This document shows, piece by piece, positions 36,561 through 50,121 of a DNA stretch of 64,000 nucleotides. Position 1 is the stretch's first letter. Every line of letters starts with the position of its first letter. The notes below the pieces were generated by a model, which saw only the letters and a program-made list of their open reading frames with translations, was not told the DNA's origin and ran no database searches. A program made the position numbers and the translations under genes. Origin of the DNA: Calendula officinalis (taxonomy: Eukaryota; Streptophyta; Magnoliopsida; Asterales; Asteraceae); contig OY970831.1 in the NCBI GenBank assembly GCA_963853835.1, positions 59,974,371 through 60,038,370 of the forward strand, read 5' to 3'.

Positions 36561-37784
36561 TTGCACAATTACACACCCTAGGAAACATAATACCTTAAAA
36601 ATAGGAAAATCAAACTTTTATTGTCAAAAGTTGGTTTCCTCGGGTAGACAAAATACACACCCAAGGAAACACAAACCCTAAAAATAGGAAAATAATTTAT
36701 AATTGTCAAGGTTAGTTTCCTCGGGTGCACAACTACACACTCTAGGAAATATAAAACCCTAAAAATAGGAAAATCAAACTTTTATTGTCAAAAGTTGGTT
36801 TCCTCGGTTAGCCAAAATACACAACCAGGGAAATATAAAACCCTAAAAATAGGAAAACATACCCTAGGAAACATAAAACCGCAAAAATAGCAAAATTAGT
36901 CATATATGGTTTCCTCGGGTAGACAAAATACACACCCAAGGAAACACAACCCTAAAAATTGGAAAATAATTTATAATTGTCAGAGTTAGTTTCCTCGGGT
37001 GCACAACTACACACCATAGGAAACATAAAACCCTAAAAATAGGAAAATTAAACTTTTGTTGTCAAAAGTTGGTTTCCTCGGGTAGACAAAATACACACCC
37101 GAGGAAACACAAACCCTAAAAATAGGAAATATAATATATAATTGTCAAGGTTAGTTTCCTCGGTTGCACAACTACACACCCTAGGAAACATAATACCTTA
37201 AAAATAGGAAAATCAAACTTTTATTGTCAAAAGTTGGTTTCCTCGGGTAGCCAAAATACACAGCCAAGGAAACACAAACCCTAAAAATAGGAAAATAATT
37301 TATAATTGTCAAGGTTAGTTTCCTCGGGTGCACAACTACACACTCTAGGAAATATAAAACCCTAAAAAATAGGAAAATCAAACTTTTATTGTCAAAAGTT
37401 GGTTTCCTCGGTTAGCCAAAATACACACCCAAGGAAATATAAAACCCTAAAAATAGGAAAACAGACCCTAGGAAACATAAAACCGCAAAAATAGCAAAAT
37501 TAGTCATATATGGTTTCCTCGGGTAGACAAAATACACACCCAAGGAAACACAACCCTAAAAATTGGAAAATAATTTATAATTGTCAGAGTTAGTTTCCTC
37601 GGGTGCACAACTACACACCATAGGAAACATAAAACCCTAAAAATAGGAAAATTAAACTTTTGTTGTCAAAAGTTGGTTTCCTCGGGTAGACAAAATACAC
37701 ACCCGAGGAAACACAAACCCTAAAAATAGGAAAAATAATATATAATTGTCAAGGTTAGTTTCCTCGGTTGCACAACTACACACC

Positions 37785-40700
37785 CTAAGAAACATAATAC
37801 CTTAAAAATAGGAAAATCAAACTTTTATTGTCAAAAGTTGGTTTCCTCGGGTAGCCAAAATACACAGCCAAGGAAACATAAAACCCTAAAAATAGGAAAA
37901 CACGCCATAGGAAACATAAAACCCCAACAATAGGAAAATTAGTCATATATGGTTTTTCGGGTAGACAAAATATACATTGAAGGAAACACAAACCCTAAAA
38001 ATAGGAAACTAATTTGTAATTGTCAGAGTTAGTTTCCCCGGGTGCACAACTACACACCCTAGGAAACATAAAACCTTAAAAATAGGAAAATTAAACTTTT
38101 ATTGTTTTCAAAAGTTGGTTTCCTGGGTAGACAAAATACACACCCAAGGAAACACAAACGCTAAAAATAGGAAAATAATATATAATTGTCAATGTCAGTT
38201 TTTCTCGGGTGCGCAACTACACACCCTAGGAATCATAAAACCCTAAAAATAGGAAAATCAAACTTTTATTGTCAAAAGTTGGTGTCCTCGGGTAGCCAAA
38301 ATACACACCCAAGGAAACATAAAACCGTGAAAATAGGAAAACACACCCTAGGAAACATAAAACCTCAAAAATAGCAAAATTAGTCATATATGGTTTTCCT
38401 CGGGTACAGAAAATACACAACCAAGGAAACACAAATCCTAAAAATAGGAAAATTATTTATAATTGTCAGAGTTAGTTTCCTCGGGTGCACAACTATACAC
38501 CCTAGGAAATATAAAACCCTAAAAATAGGAAAATTAAACTTTTATTGTCAAAAGTTGGTTTCCTCGGGTAGACAAAATACACACCCAAGGAAACACAAAC
38601 GCTTAAAATAGGAAAATAATATATAATTGTCAAGGTTAGTTTTCCTCGGGTGCGCTACTACACACCCTAGGAAACATAAAACCCTAAAAATAGGAAAATC
38701 AAACTTTTATTGTCAAAAGTTGGTTTCCTCGGGTAGCCAAAAATACACACCCAAGGAAACATAAAACCGTAAAAATAGAAAAACACACCCTAGGAAAAAT
38801 AAAACCCCAAAAATAGGAAAATTTGTCATATATGGTTTCCTCGGGTAGAGAAAATACACACCCAAGGGAACACAACCTTAGAAATAAGAAAATAATTTAT
38901 AATGTCAGAGTTAGTTTTTCTCGGGTGCACAACTACACACCATAGGAAACATAAAACTCTAAAAATAAGAAAATTAAACTTTTATTGTCAAAAGTTGGTT
39001 TCCTCGGGTAGACAAAATACACACCCAAGGAAACACAAACCCTAAAAATAGGAAAATAATATATAATTGTCAAGGTTAGTTTCCTCGGGTGCACAACTAC
39101 ACACCCTAGGAAACATAAAACCCTAAAAATAGGAAAATCACACTTTTATTGTCAAAAGTTGGTTTACGCGGGTAGCCAAAATACACAGCCAAGGAAACAT
39201 GAAACCCTAAAAATAGGAAAACACGCTCTAGGAAACATAAAACCCCAAAATTAGTAAAATTAGTCATATATGGTTTCCTCGGGTAGACAAAATACATTTC
39301 GAAGGAAACACAAACCCTTAAAATAGAAAAAATAATTTATAATTGTCAGAGTTAGTTTCCTCGGGTGCACAACTACACACCCTAGGAAATATAAAACCCT
39401 AAAAATAGGAAAATTAAACTTTTGTTGTCAAAAGTTGGTTTCCTCGGGTAGACAAAATACACACCCGAGGAAACACAAACCCTAAAAATAGGAAAAATAA
39501 TATATAATTGTCAAGGTTAGTTTCCTCGGTTGCACAACTACACACCCTAGGAAACATAATACCTTAAAAATAGGAAAATCAAACTTTTATTGTCAAAAGT
39601 TGGTTTCCTCGGGTAGACAAAATACACACCCAAGGAAACACAAACCCTAAAAATAGGAAAATAATTTATAATTGTCAAGGTTAGTTTCCTCGGGTGCACA
39701 ACTACACACTCTAGGAAATATAAAACCCTAAAAATAGGAAAATCAAACTTTTATTGTCAAAAGTTGGTTTCCTCGGTTAGCCAAAATACACAACCAAGGA
39801 AATATAAAACCCTAAAAATAGGAAAACAGACCCTAGGAAACATAAAACCGCAAAAATAACAAAATTAGTCATATATGGTTTCCTCGGGTAGACAAAATAC
39901 ACACCCAAGGAAACACAACCCTAAAAATTGGAAAATAATTTATAATTGTCAGAGTTAGTTTCCTCGGGTGCACAACTACACAACATAGGAAACATAAAAC
40001 CCTAAAAATAGGAAAATTAAACTTTTGTTGTCAAAAGTTGGTTTCCTCGGGTAGACAAAATACACACCCGAGGAAACACAAACCCTAAAAATAGAAAAAC
40101 ACACCCTAGGAAAAATAAAACCCCAAAAATAGGAAAATTTGTCATATATGGTTTCCTCGGGTAGAGAAAATACACACCCAAGGGAACACAACCTTAGAAA
40201 TAAGAAAATAATTTATAATGTCAGAGTTAGTTTTTCTCGGGTGCACAACTACACACCATAGGAAACATAAAACTCTAAAAATAAGAAAATTAAACTTTTA
40301 TTGTCAAAAGTTGGTTTCCTCGGCTAGACAAAATACACACCCAAGGAAACACAACCCTAAAAATTGGAAAATAATTTATAATTGTCAGAGTTAGTTTCCT
40401 CGGGTGCACAACTACACACCATAGGAAACATAAAACCCTAAAAATAGGAAAATTAAACTTTTGTTGTCAAAAGTTGGTTTCCTCGGGTAGACAAAATACA
40501 CACCCGAGGAAACACAAACCCTAAAAATAGGAAAAATAATATATAATTGTCAAGGTTAGTTTCCTCGGTTGCACAACTACACACCCTAAGAAACATAATA
40601 CCTTAAAAATAGGAAAATCAAACTTTTATTGTCAAAAGTTGGTTTCCTCGGGTAGCCAAAATACACAGCCAAGGAAACATAAAACCCTAAAAATAGGAAA

Positions 40701-43700
40701 ACACGCCCTAGGAAACATAAAACCCCAACAATAGGAAAATTAGTCATATATGGTTTTTCGGGTAGACAAAATATACATTGAAGGAAACACAAACCCTAAA
40801 AATAGGAAACTAATTTGTAATTGTCAGAGTTAGTTTCCCCGGGTGCACAACTACACACCCTAGGAAACATAAAACCTTAAAAATAGGAAAATTAAACTTT
40901 TATTGTTTTCAAAAGTTGGTTTCCTGGGTAGACAAAATACACACCCAAGGAAACACAAACGCTAAAAATAGGAAAATAATATATAATTGTCAATGTCAGT
41001 TTTTCTCGGGTGCGCAACTACACACCCTAGGAATCATAAAACCCTAAAAATAGGAAAATCAAACTTTTATTGTCAAAAGTTGGTGTCCTCGGGTAGCCAA
41101 AATACACACCCAAGGAAACATAAAACCGTGAAAATAGGAAAACACACCCTAGGAAACATAAAACCTCAAAAATAGCAAAATTAGTCATATATGGTTTTCC
41201 TCAGGTACAGAAAATACACAACCAAGGAAACACAAATCCTAAAAATAGGAAAATTATTTATAATTGTCAGAGTTAGTTTCCTCGGGTGCACAACTATACA
41301 CCCTAGGAAATATAAAACCCTAAAAATAGGAAAATTAAACTTTTATTGTCAAAAGTTGGTTTCCTCGGGTAGACAAAATACACACCCAAGGAAACACAAA
41401 CGCTTAAAATAGGAAAATAATATATAATTGTCAAGGTTAGTTTTCCTCGGGTGCGCTACTACACACCCTAGGAAACATAAAACCCTAAAAATAGGAAAAT
41501 CAAACTTTTATTGTCAAAAGTTGGTTTCCTCGGGTAGCCAAAAATACACACCCAAGGAAACATAAAACCGTAAAAATAGAAAAACACACCCTAGGAAAAA
41601 TAAAACCCCAAAAATAGGAAAATTTGTCATATATGGTTTCCTCGGGTAGAGAAAATACACACCCAAGGGAACACAACCTTAGAAATAAGAAAATAATTTA
41701 TAATGTCAGAGTTAGTTTTTCTCGGGTGCACAACTACACACCATAGGAAACATAAAACTCTAAAAATAAGAAAATTAAACTTTTATTGTCAAAAGTTGGT
41801 TTCCTCGGGTAGACAAAATACACACCCAAGGAAACACAACCCCTAAAAATAGGAAAATAATATATAATTGTCAAGGTTAGTTTCCTCGGGTGCACAACTA
41901 CACACCCTAGGAAACATAAAACCCTAAAAATAGGAAAATCACACTTTTATTGTCAAAAGTTGGTTTACGCGGGTAGCCAAAATACACAGCCAAGGAAACA
42001 TGAAACCCTAAAAATAGGAAAACACGCTCTAGGAAACATAAAACCCCAAAATTAGTAAAATTAGTCATATATGGTTTCCTCGGGTAGACAAAATACACTT
42101 CGAAGGAAACACAAACCCTTAAAATAGAAAAAATAATTTATAATTGTCAGAGTTAGTTTCCTCGGGTGCACAACTACACACCCTAGGAAATATAAAACCC
42201 TAAAAATAGGAAAATTAAACTTTTGTTGTCAAAAGTTGGTTTCCTCGGGTAGACAAAATACACACCCGAGGAAACACAAACCCTAAAAATAGGAAAAATA
42301 ATATATAATTGTCAAGGTTAGTTTCCTCGGTTGCACAACTACACACCCTAGGAAACATAATACCTTAAAAATAGGAAAATCAAACTTTTATTGTCAAAAG
42401 TTGGTTTCCTCGGGTAGACAAAATACACACCCAAGGAAACACAAACCCTAAAAATAGGAAAATAATTTATAATTGTCAAGGTTAGTTTCCTCGGGTGCAC
42501 AACTACACACTCTAGGAAATATAAAACCCTAAAAATAGGAAAATCAAACTTTTATTGTCAAAAGTTGGTTTCCTCGGTTAGCCAAAATACACAACCAAGG
42601 AAATATAAAACCCTAAAAATAGGAAAACAGACCCTAGGAAACATAAAACCGCAAAAATAGCAAAATTAGTCATATATGGTTTCCTCGGGTAGACAAAATA
42701 CACACCCAAGGAAACACAACCCTAAAAATTGGAAAATAATTTATAATTGTCAGAGTTAGTTTCCTCGGGTGCACAACTACACACCATAGGAAACATAAAA
42801 CCCTGAAAATAGGAAAATTAAACTTTTGTTGTCAAAAGTTGGTTTCCTCGGGTAGACAAAATAAACACCCGAGGAAACACAAACCCTAAAAATAGGAAAA
42901 ATAATATATAATTGTCAAGGTTAGTTTCCTCGGTTGCACAACTACACACCCTAGGAAACATAATACCTTAAAAATAGGAAAATCAAACTTTTATTGTCAA
43001 AAGTTGGTTTCCTCGGGTAGCCAAAATACACAGCCAAGGAAACACAAACCCTAAAAATAGGAAAATAATTTATAATTGTCAAGGTTAGTTTCCTCGGGTG
43101 CACAACTACACACTCTAGGAAATATAAAACCCTAAAAATAGGAAAATCAAACTTTTATTGTCAAAAGTTGGTTTCCTCGGTTAGCCAAAATACACACCCA
43201 AGGAAATATAAAACCCTAAAAATAGGAAAACAGACCCTATGAAACATAAAACCGGAAAAAATAGCAAAATTAGTCATATATGGTTTCCTCGGGTAGACAA
43301 AATACACACCCAAGGAAACACAACCCTAAAAATTGGAAAATAATTTATAATTGTCAGAGTTAGTTTCCTCGGGTGCACAACTACACACCATAGGAAACAT
43401 AAAACCCTAAAAATAGGAAAATTAAACTTTTGTTGTCAAAAGTTGGTTTCCTCGGGTGACAAAATACACACCCGAGGAAACACAAACCCTAAAAATAGGA
43501 AAAATAATATATAATTGTCAAGGTTAGTTTCCTCGGTTGCACAACTACACACCCTAAGAAACATAATACCTTAAAAATAGGAAAATCAAACTTTTATTGT
43601 CAAAAGTTGGTTTCCTCGGGTAGCCAAAATACACAGCCAAGGAAACATAAAACCCTAAAAATAGGAAAACACGCCCTAGGAAACATAAAACCCCAACAAT

Positions 43701-45066
43701 AGGAAAATTAGTCATATATGGTTTTTCGGGTAGACAAAATATACATTGAAGGAAACACAAACCCTAAAAATAGGAAACTAATTTGTAATTGTCAGAGTTA
43801 GTTTCCCCGGGTGCACAACTACACACCCTAGGAAACATAAAACCTTAAAAATAGGAAAATTAAACTTTTATTGTTTTCAAAAGTTGGTTTCCTGGGTAGA
43901 CAAAATACACACCCAAGGAAACACAAACGCTAAAAATAGGAAAATAATATATAATTGTCAAGGTCAGTTTTTCTCGGGTGCGCAACTACACACCCTAGGA
44001 ATCATAAAACCCTAAAAATAGGAAAATCAAACTTTTATTGTCAAAAGTTGGTTTCCTCGGGTAGCCAAAATACACACCCAAGGAAACATAAAACCGTGAA
44101 AATAGGAAAACACACCCTAGGAAACATAAAACCTCAAAAATAGCTAAATTAGTCATATATGGTTTTCCTCGGGTACAGAAAATACACAACCAAGGAAACA
44201 CAAATCCTAAAAATAGGAAAATTATTTATAATTGTCAGAGTTAGTTTCCTCAGGTGCACAACTACACACCCTAGGAAATATAAAACCCTAAAAATAGGAA
44301 AATTAAACTTTTATTGTCAAAAGTTGGTTTCCTCGGGTAGACAAAATACACACCCAAGGAAACACAAACGCTTAAAATAGGAAAATAATATATAATTGTC
44401 AAGGTTAGTTTTCCTCGGGTGCGCTACTACACACCCTAGGAAACATAAAACCCTAAAAATAGGAAAATCAAACTTTTATTGTCAAAAGTTGGTTTCCTCG
44501 GGTAGCCAAAAATACACACCCAAGGAAACATAAAACCGTAAAAATAGAAAAACACACCCTAGGAAAAATAAAACCCCAAAAATAGGAAAATTTGTCATAT
44601 ATGGTTTCCTCGGGTAGAGAAAATACACACCCAAGGAAACACAACCTTAGAAATAAGAAAATAATTTATAATGTCAGAGTTAGTTTTTCTCGGGTGCACA
44701 ACTACACACCATAGGAAACATAAAACTCTAAAAATAAGAAAATTAAACTTTTATTGTCAAAAGTCGGTTTCCTCGGGTAGACAAAATACACACCCAAGGA
44801 AACACAAACCCTAAAAATAGGAAAATAATATATAATTGTCAAGGTTAGTTTCCTCGGGTGCACAACTACACACCCTAGAAAACATAAAACCCTAAAAATA
44901 GGAAAATCACACTTTTATTGTCAAAAGTTGGTTTACGCGGGTAGCCAAAATACACAGCCAAGGAAACATGAAACCCTAAAAATAGGAAAACACGCTCTAG
45001 GAAACATAAAACCCCAAAATTAGGAAAATTAGTCATATATGGTTTCCTCGGGTAGACAAAATACAC
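37785..45066. repeat. 2801/2968 bp tandem re-duplications in array B
   Basis: Equivalent blocks begin at 37785, 40586 and 43554, and at 38186, 40987 and 43955. The second step is longer by 167 bp, one extra monomer pair. A chimeric stretch near 40080-40340 joins two otherwise separate monomer contexts and probably marks an exchange point. Confidence 0.75.
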
Positions 45067-45681
45067 TTCGAAGGAAACACAAACCCTTAAAATAGAAAAA
45101 ATAATTTATAATTGTCAGAGTTAGTTTCCTCGGGTGCACAACTACACACCCTAGGAAACATAAAACCCTTAAAATAGGAATTTAAAATTTTATTGTCAAA
45201 AGTTGGTTTCCTGGGTAGACAAAATACACACCCAAGGAAACACAAACGCTAAAAATAGGAAAATAATATATAATGGTCAAGGTTAGTTTTCCTCGGGTGC
45301 GCAACTACACACCCTAGGAATCATAAAACCCTAAAAATAGGAAAATCAAACTTTTATTGTCAAAAGTTGGTTTCCTCGGGTAGCCAAAATACACACCCAA
45401 GGAAACATAAAACCCTAAAAATAGGAAAACACACCCTAGGAAACATAAAACCTCAAAAATTGAAAAATTAGTCATATATGGTTTTCCTCTGGTAGACAAA
45501 ATACACAACCAAGGAAACACAAATCCTAAAAATAGGAAAATTATTTATAATTGTCAGAGTTAGTTTCCTCGGGTGGACAACTACACAACCTAGGAAATAT
45601 AAAACCTCACAAATAGGAAAATTAGTCATATATGGTTTCCTCGGGTAGACAAAATACACACCCAAGGAAACACAACCCTAA

Positions 45682-46090
45682 AGACTAAGAACATTTCTTT
45701 CGTCCTTCTCAAATACTTGAGAATGTTCTTGACAGCCACCCAATGGGCCTCACCAGGATTCTTTTGATATCTGCTCGTAAGACTTATGGAGTAAGCAATA
45801 TCGGGTCTAGTACATAAGATGGCATACATGATTGATCCAATTGCCGAAGCATATGGAACCAAACTCATCCTAGCTATTTCCTTGCTAGATGTAGGACTCT
45901 GAGCTTTGCTCAGTGTAATGCCATGTGTCATTGGAATGAGACCTCTCTTGGAATCACTCATATTGAATCTCTTCAGTACTTTGTCAATGTATGTACTTTG
46001 ACTAAGTCCAATAAGCCGCCTAGATCTATCTCTGTAGATCTTTATACCCAGTATAAATGCTGTTCTCCCAAGTCTTTCATCTGGAAACAT
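45682..46090 (-). pseudogene. Copia reverse transcriptase, C-terminal part (second lineage)
   Basis: The frame picks up with FILGIKIYRDRS, then LSQSTYIDKVLKRFNM, VPYASAIGSIMYA, TRPDIAYSISLTSRYQ and HWVAVKNILKYLRRTKE, the normal end of copia RT. RNase H is absent: at 45681 the sequence passes into satellite. The open frame runs on into satellite to 45626, but that part is not pol. Confidence 0.87.
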
Positions 46091-46998
46091 TTACCTAACC
46101 AGGATTTTACTCCTTTTAATGATGGTATATCGTTTCCTATGAGCAGTATGTCATCAACATACAAGACTAGGAAGATTACTATGCTCCCACTGAATTTTGT
46201 GTAGACACACGCCTCGAACTCACTCTTGACAAAACCAAATTCTTTGATTCTTTTGTCAAAGTGTAAGTTCCAACTTCTAGATGCTTGCTTCAATCCATAA
46301 ATGGATTTTAGCAATTTGCATACTTTATCAGGATTCTTTGGATCAGTAAAACCATCCGGTTGTATCATGAATACGTTCTCATTCAACTCCCCGTTAAGGA
46401 AGGCGGTTTTAATATCCATCTGCCATATCTCATAGTCGTAATATGCTGATATGCCCATAAGAATTCTAATAGACTTAAGCATGGCGACTGACGAATAGGT
46501 TTCAGAGTAATCCACACCATGTGTTTGCGTGAAGCCCTTCGCGACAAGTCGTGCTTTGTAAGTATGCACTTTCCCATCCATGTCAGTTTTCTTCTTGAAA
46601 ACCCACTTGCATCCAACAGCACGTGACTGTGGTGGCAAGTCCGATAACACCCAAACTTGGTTGTCATACATGGATTGCATCTCTGCTACCATAGCCTCGA
46701 GCCATCTTTCAGACTCTACGCCATCGGCAGCCTCGCTGTAGGTCAATGGTTCTAGTAGACTTCCATCATCTTCATCGATCATGAATCCAAGATACCTAAC
46801 TGGTTCTTGGTGTGGTCTACCGGACCTATGAGGGTTGCGTGTTTCTTCTTCCTCAACCGGTGGGTCTGGTTGGGGATCAACAATTCTTTGTTGAACTACT
46901 GGGTCGACAGAAGTCATAGGTAGATCTTCGTTCTCTTCAATTTCTTGAAGTTCTATTTCTTTTCTTGGAGTTTCAGTTCCTAGAAACTTCTCCTCCAA
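46042..46998 (-). pseudogene. Copia reverse transcriptase, N-terminal and palm part (second lineage)
   Basis: The 318 residues begin in the integrase-RT linker and run through ERWLEAMVAEMQSMYDNQVW, GCKWVFKKKTDMDG, ARLVAKGFTQ, MDIKTAFLNGEL (first catalytic Asp), SIYGLKQASRSWN and LYVDDILLIGND (catalytic Asp pair). After QMKDLGE the frame is lost near 46065 by an apparent one-base deletion, and the protein continues in the adjacent frame. A further frameshift near 47020 separates this part from the integrase. Confidence 0.88.
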
Positions 46999-47056
46999 GA
47001 AGACACCTTTCCGAGCAACTAAAATTTGTTGTCTTCTTGATTATAGAAATAATATC

Positions 47057-47545
47057 CTAAGGTTTCCCTTGGATATCCAACGAAGATGCACTTATCTGAC
47101 TTGGGTTTAGTTTGTCTGTGAAATTACGTCTAACGTATGCTTCACAACCCCAAATCTTGAGAAAAGACAATTTTGGCTTTCTCCTCGTCCAGTGCTCGAA
47201 CGGAGTCTCTTCTACTGACTTGGTCGGAACCCTATTCAGTGTGAATGCTGCAGTCTCGAGTGCATGTCCCCAAAAGGATAGTGGTAGTGGGGCGCGACAC
47301 ATCATTGAACGTACCATGTCTAACAAGGTGTGATTTCTCCTTTCTGATACACCATTCATCTGAGGTGTATACGGAGGTGTGAGTTGTGAAAGAATCCCAC
47401 ATTCTTTCAAATGATTGTCGAACTCTTGGCTCAAATATTCGCCTCCTCGGTCCGACCGAATTGACTTTATTTTCTTGCCCAGTTGGTTTTCTACTTCCCT
47501 CTGATATTCTTTGAACTTGTCAAAGCTTTCAGACTTTAGTCTCAT
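47057..47545 (-). pseudogene. Copia integrase fragment (second lineage)
   Basis: The 162 residues cover the second half of the integrase core. SDRGGEYLSQEF holds the second catalytic Asp, and PPYTPQMNGVSERRNHT the catalytic Glu. The first Asp and the zinc finger are missing because the fragment is cut at 47593. FWGHALETAAFTLNRVPTK and WGCEAYVRRNFTDKL follow as in intact elements. The frame slips near 47105, where the expected continuation with the GYPRETLGYYF-type motif is found one frame away, consistent with loss of one base. Confidence 0.85.
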
Positions 47546-47593
47546 AAGAAAGACATAACCATACCTACTGAAGTATAATCCCTAACAACTCGC

Positions 47594-50121
47594 CTAAAAA
47601 TAGGGAAATAATATATAATTGTCAAGGTTAGTTTTCCTCGGGTGCGCAACTACACACCCTAGGAAACATAAAACCCTAAAAATAGGAAAATCAAACTTTT
47701 ATTGTCATAAGTTGGTTTCCTCGGGTAGCCAAAAATACACACTCAAGGAAACATGAATCCCTAAAAATAGAAAAACACACCCTAGGAAACATAAAACCCC
47801 AAAAATAGGAAAATTAGTCATATATGGTTTCCTCGGGTAGACAAAATACACACCCAAGTTAACACAACCATAAAAATAGGAAAATAATTTATAATTGTCA
47901 GAGTTAGTTTCCTCGGGTGCACAACTACACACCTTAGGAAACATAAAACCCTAAAAATAGGAAAATTAAACTTTTATTGTCAAAAGTTGGTTTCCTCGGG
48001 TAGACAAAATACACACCCAAGGAAACACAAACACTAAAAATAGGAAAATAATATATAATTATCAAGGTTAGTTTTCCTCGGGTGCGCAACTACACACCCT
48101 AGGAAACATAAAACCCTAAAAATAGGAAAATCAAACTTTTATTGTCAAAACTTGGTTTCCTCGGGTAGCCAAAAATACACACTCAAGGAAACATGAAACC
48201 CTAAAAATAGAAAAACACACCCTAGGAAACATAAAACCCCAAAAATAGGAAAATTAGTCATATATGGTTTCCTCGGGTAGACAAAATACACATCCAAGGA
48301 AACACAAACCCTAAAAATAGGAAAATAACTTATAATTGTCAGAGTTAGTTTCCTTGGGTGCACAACTACACAACCTAGGAAACATAAAACCCCAAATATA
48401 GGAAAATTAGTCATATATGGTTTCCTCGGGTAGACAAAATACACACCCAAGGAAACACAACCCTAAAAATAGGAAAACACGCCCTAGGAAAAAAAACTTT
48501 TATTGTCAAAATAGGTTTCCTCGGGTACAAACCTTCACACCATAGGACACATAAATACCTAAAAATAGGAAAATTAAACTTTTATTGTCAAAAGTTGGTT
48601 TCCTCGGGTAGACAAAATACACACCCAAGGAAACACAAACCCTAAAAATAGGAAAATATTATATAATTGTCAAGGCGAGTTTCCTCGGATGCACAACTAC
48701 ACACCCTAGGAAACATAAAACCCTAAAAATAGGAAAATCAAACTTTTATTGTCAAAAGTTGTTTTCCTCGGGTACCCAAAATACACAGCCAAGGAAACAT
48801 AAAACCCTAAAAATAGGAAAACACGCCCTAGGAAAAAAAACCCCAACAATAGGAAAATTAGTCATATATGGTTTTTCGGGTAGACAAAATATACATCGAA
48901 GGAAACACAAACCCTAAAAATAGGAAACTAATTTGTAATTGTCAGAGTTAGTTTCCTCGGGTGCACAACTACACACCCTAGGAAACATAAAACCTTAAAA
49001 ATAGGAAAATTAAACTTTTATTGTCAAAAGTTGGTTTCCTGGGTAGACAAAATACACACCCAAGGAAACACAAACGCTTAAAATAGGAAAATAATATATA
49101 ATTGTCAAGGTTAGTTTTTCTCGGGTGCGCAACTACACACCCTAGGAATCATAAAACCGTAAAAATAGGAAAATCAAACTTTTATTGTCAAAAGTTGGTT
49201 TCCTCGGGTAGCCAAAATACACACCCAAGGAAACATAAAACCCTGAAAATAGGAAAACACACCCTAGGAAACATAAAACCTCAAAAATAGCAAAATTAGT
49301 CATATATGGTTTTCCTCGGGTACACAAAATACACAACCAAGGAAACACAAACCCTAAAAATAGGAAAATTATTTATAATTGTCAGAGTTAGTTTCCTCGG
49401 GTGCACAACTACACACCCTAGGAAATATAAAACCCTAAAAATAGGAAAATTAAACTTTTATTGTCAAAAGTTGATTTCCTCTGGTGGACAAAATACAGAC
49501 CCAAGGAAACACAAACGCTTAAAATAGGAAAATAATATATAATTGTCAAGGTTAGTTTTCCTCGGGTGCGCAACTACACACCCTAGGAAACATAAAACCC
49601 TAAAAATAGGAAAATCAAACTTTTATTGTCAAAAGTTGGTTTCCTCGGATAGCCAAAAATACACACCGAAGGAAACATAAAACCGTAAAAATAGAAAAAC
49701 ACACCCTAGGAAACATAAAACCCCAAAAATAGGAAAATTAGTCATATATGGTTTCCTCGGGTAGACAAAATACACACCCAAGGAAACACAACCTTAGAAA
49801 TAAGAAAATAATTTATAATGTCAGAGTTAGTATCCTCGGGTGCACAACTACACACCATAGGAAACATAAAACTCTAAAAATAGGAAAATTAAATTTTTAT
49901 TGTCAAAAGTTGGTTTCCTCGGGTAGACAAAATACACACCCAGGGAAACACAAACCCTAAAAATAGGAAAATAATATATAATTGTCAAGGTTAGTTTCCT
50001 CGGGTGCACAACTACACACCCTAGGAAACATAAAACCCTAAAAATAGGAAAATCAAACTTTTATTGTCAAAAGTTGGTTTCCTCGGGTAGCCAAAATACA
50101 CAGCCAAGGAAACATAAAACC
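47594..50121. repeat. Subtelomeric satellite array C
   Basis: The monomer types of A and B continue in the same orientation with somewhat more scattered changes, among them a shortened unit near 48470-48560. No gene is present. The array ends at AACATAAAACC, where the LTR of CopB begins. Confidence 0.95.

Larger units (their letters stand above)
28375..45681. repeat. Subtelomeric satellite array B
   Basis: The array continues A on the other side of CopA, with the same three monomer types in the same orientation and no gene. Private variants show re-duplications: about 2084 bp (TTTGCCTCGGG at about 28890 and 30974), 2364 bp (32853 to 35217), 2801 bp (37785 to 40586) and 2968 bp (35217 to about 38186; 40586 to 43554). 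The differences between these lengths are about 437 bp (one higher-order unit) and about 167 bp (one dimer). A TTTTC insertion variant (ATTGTTTTCAAAAG near 32770, 35135, 38105, 40905, 43873) marks the later copies. Confidence 0.95.
45682..47593 (-). mobile_element. LTR-less antisense pol fragment of another Ty1/copia element
   Basis: Read on the minus strand, 1,912 bp run from inside integrase to the end of reverse transcriptase. There is no LTR, primer site or polypurine tract. Satellite resumes in register on both sides, and CCTAA is present at both joins (45677-45681 and 47594-47598). Protein motifs differ from CopA (SDRGGEYLSQEF, YVDDILLIGND), so it comes from a different copia lineage. 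At least three frameshifts show it is dead. Confidence 0.9.

Noticed and set aside
45626..45681. Extension of the copia RT frame into satellite
   Set aside because: The codons past 45681 are satellite sequence that happens to stay open until a chance stop.
50117..50121. AAACC as a target duplication of CopB
   Set aside because: The other end of the element is lost at the telomere, so no matching copy can be tested.
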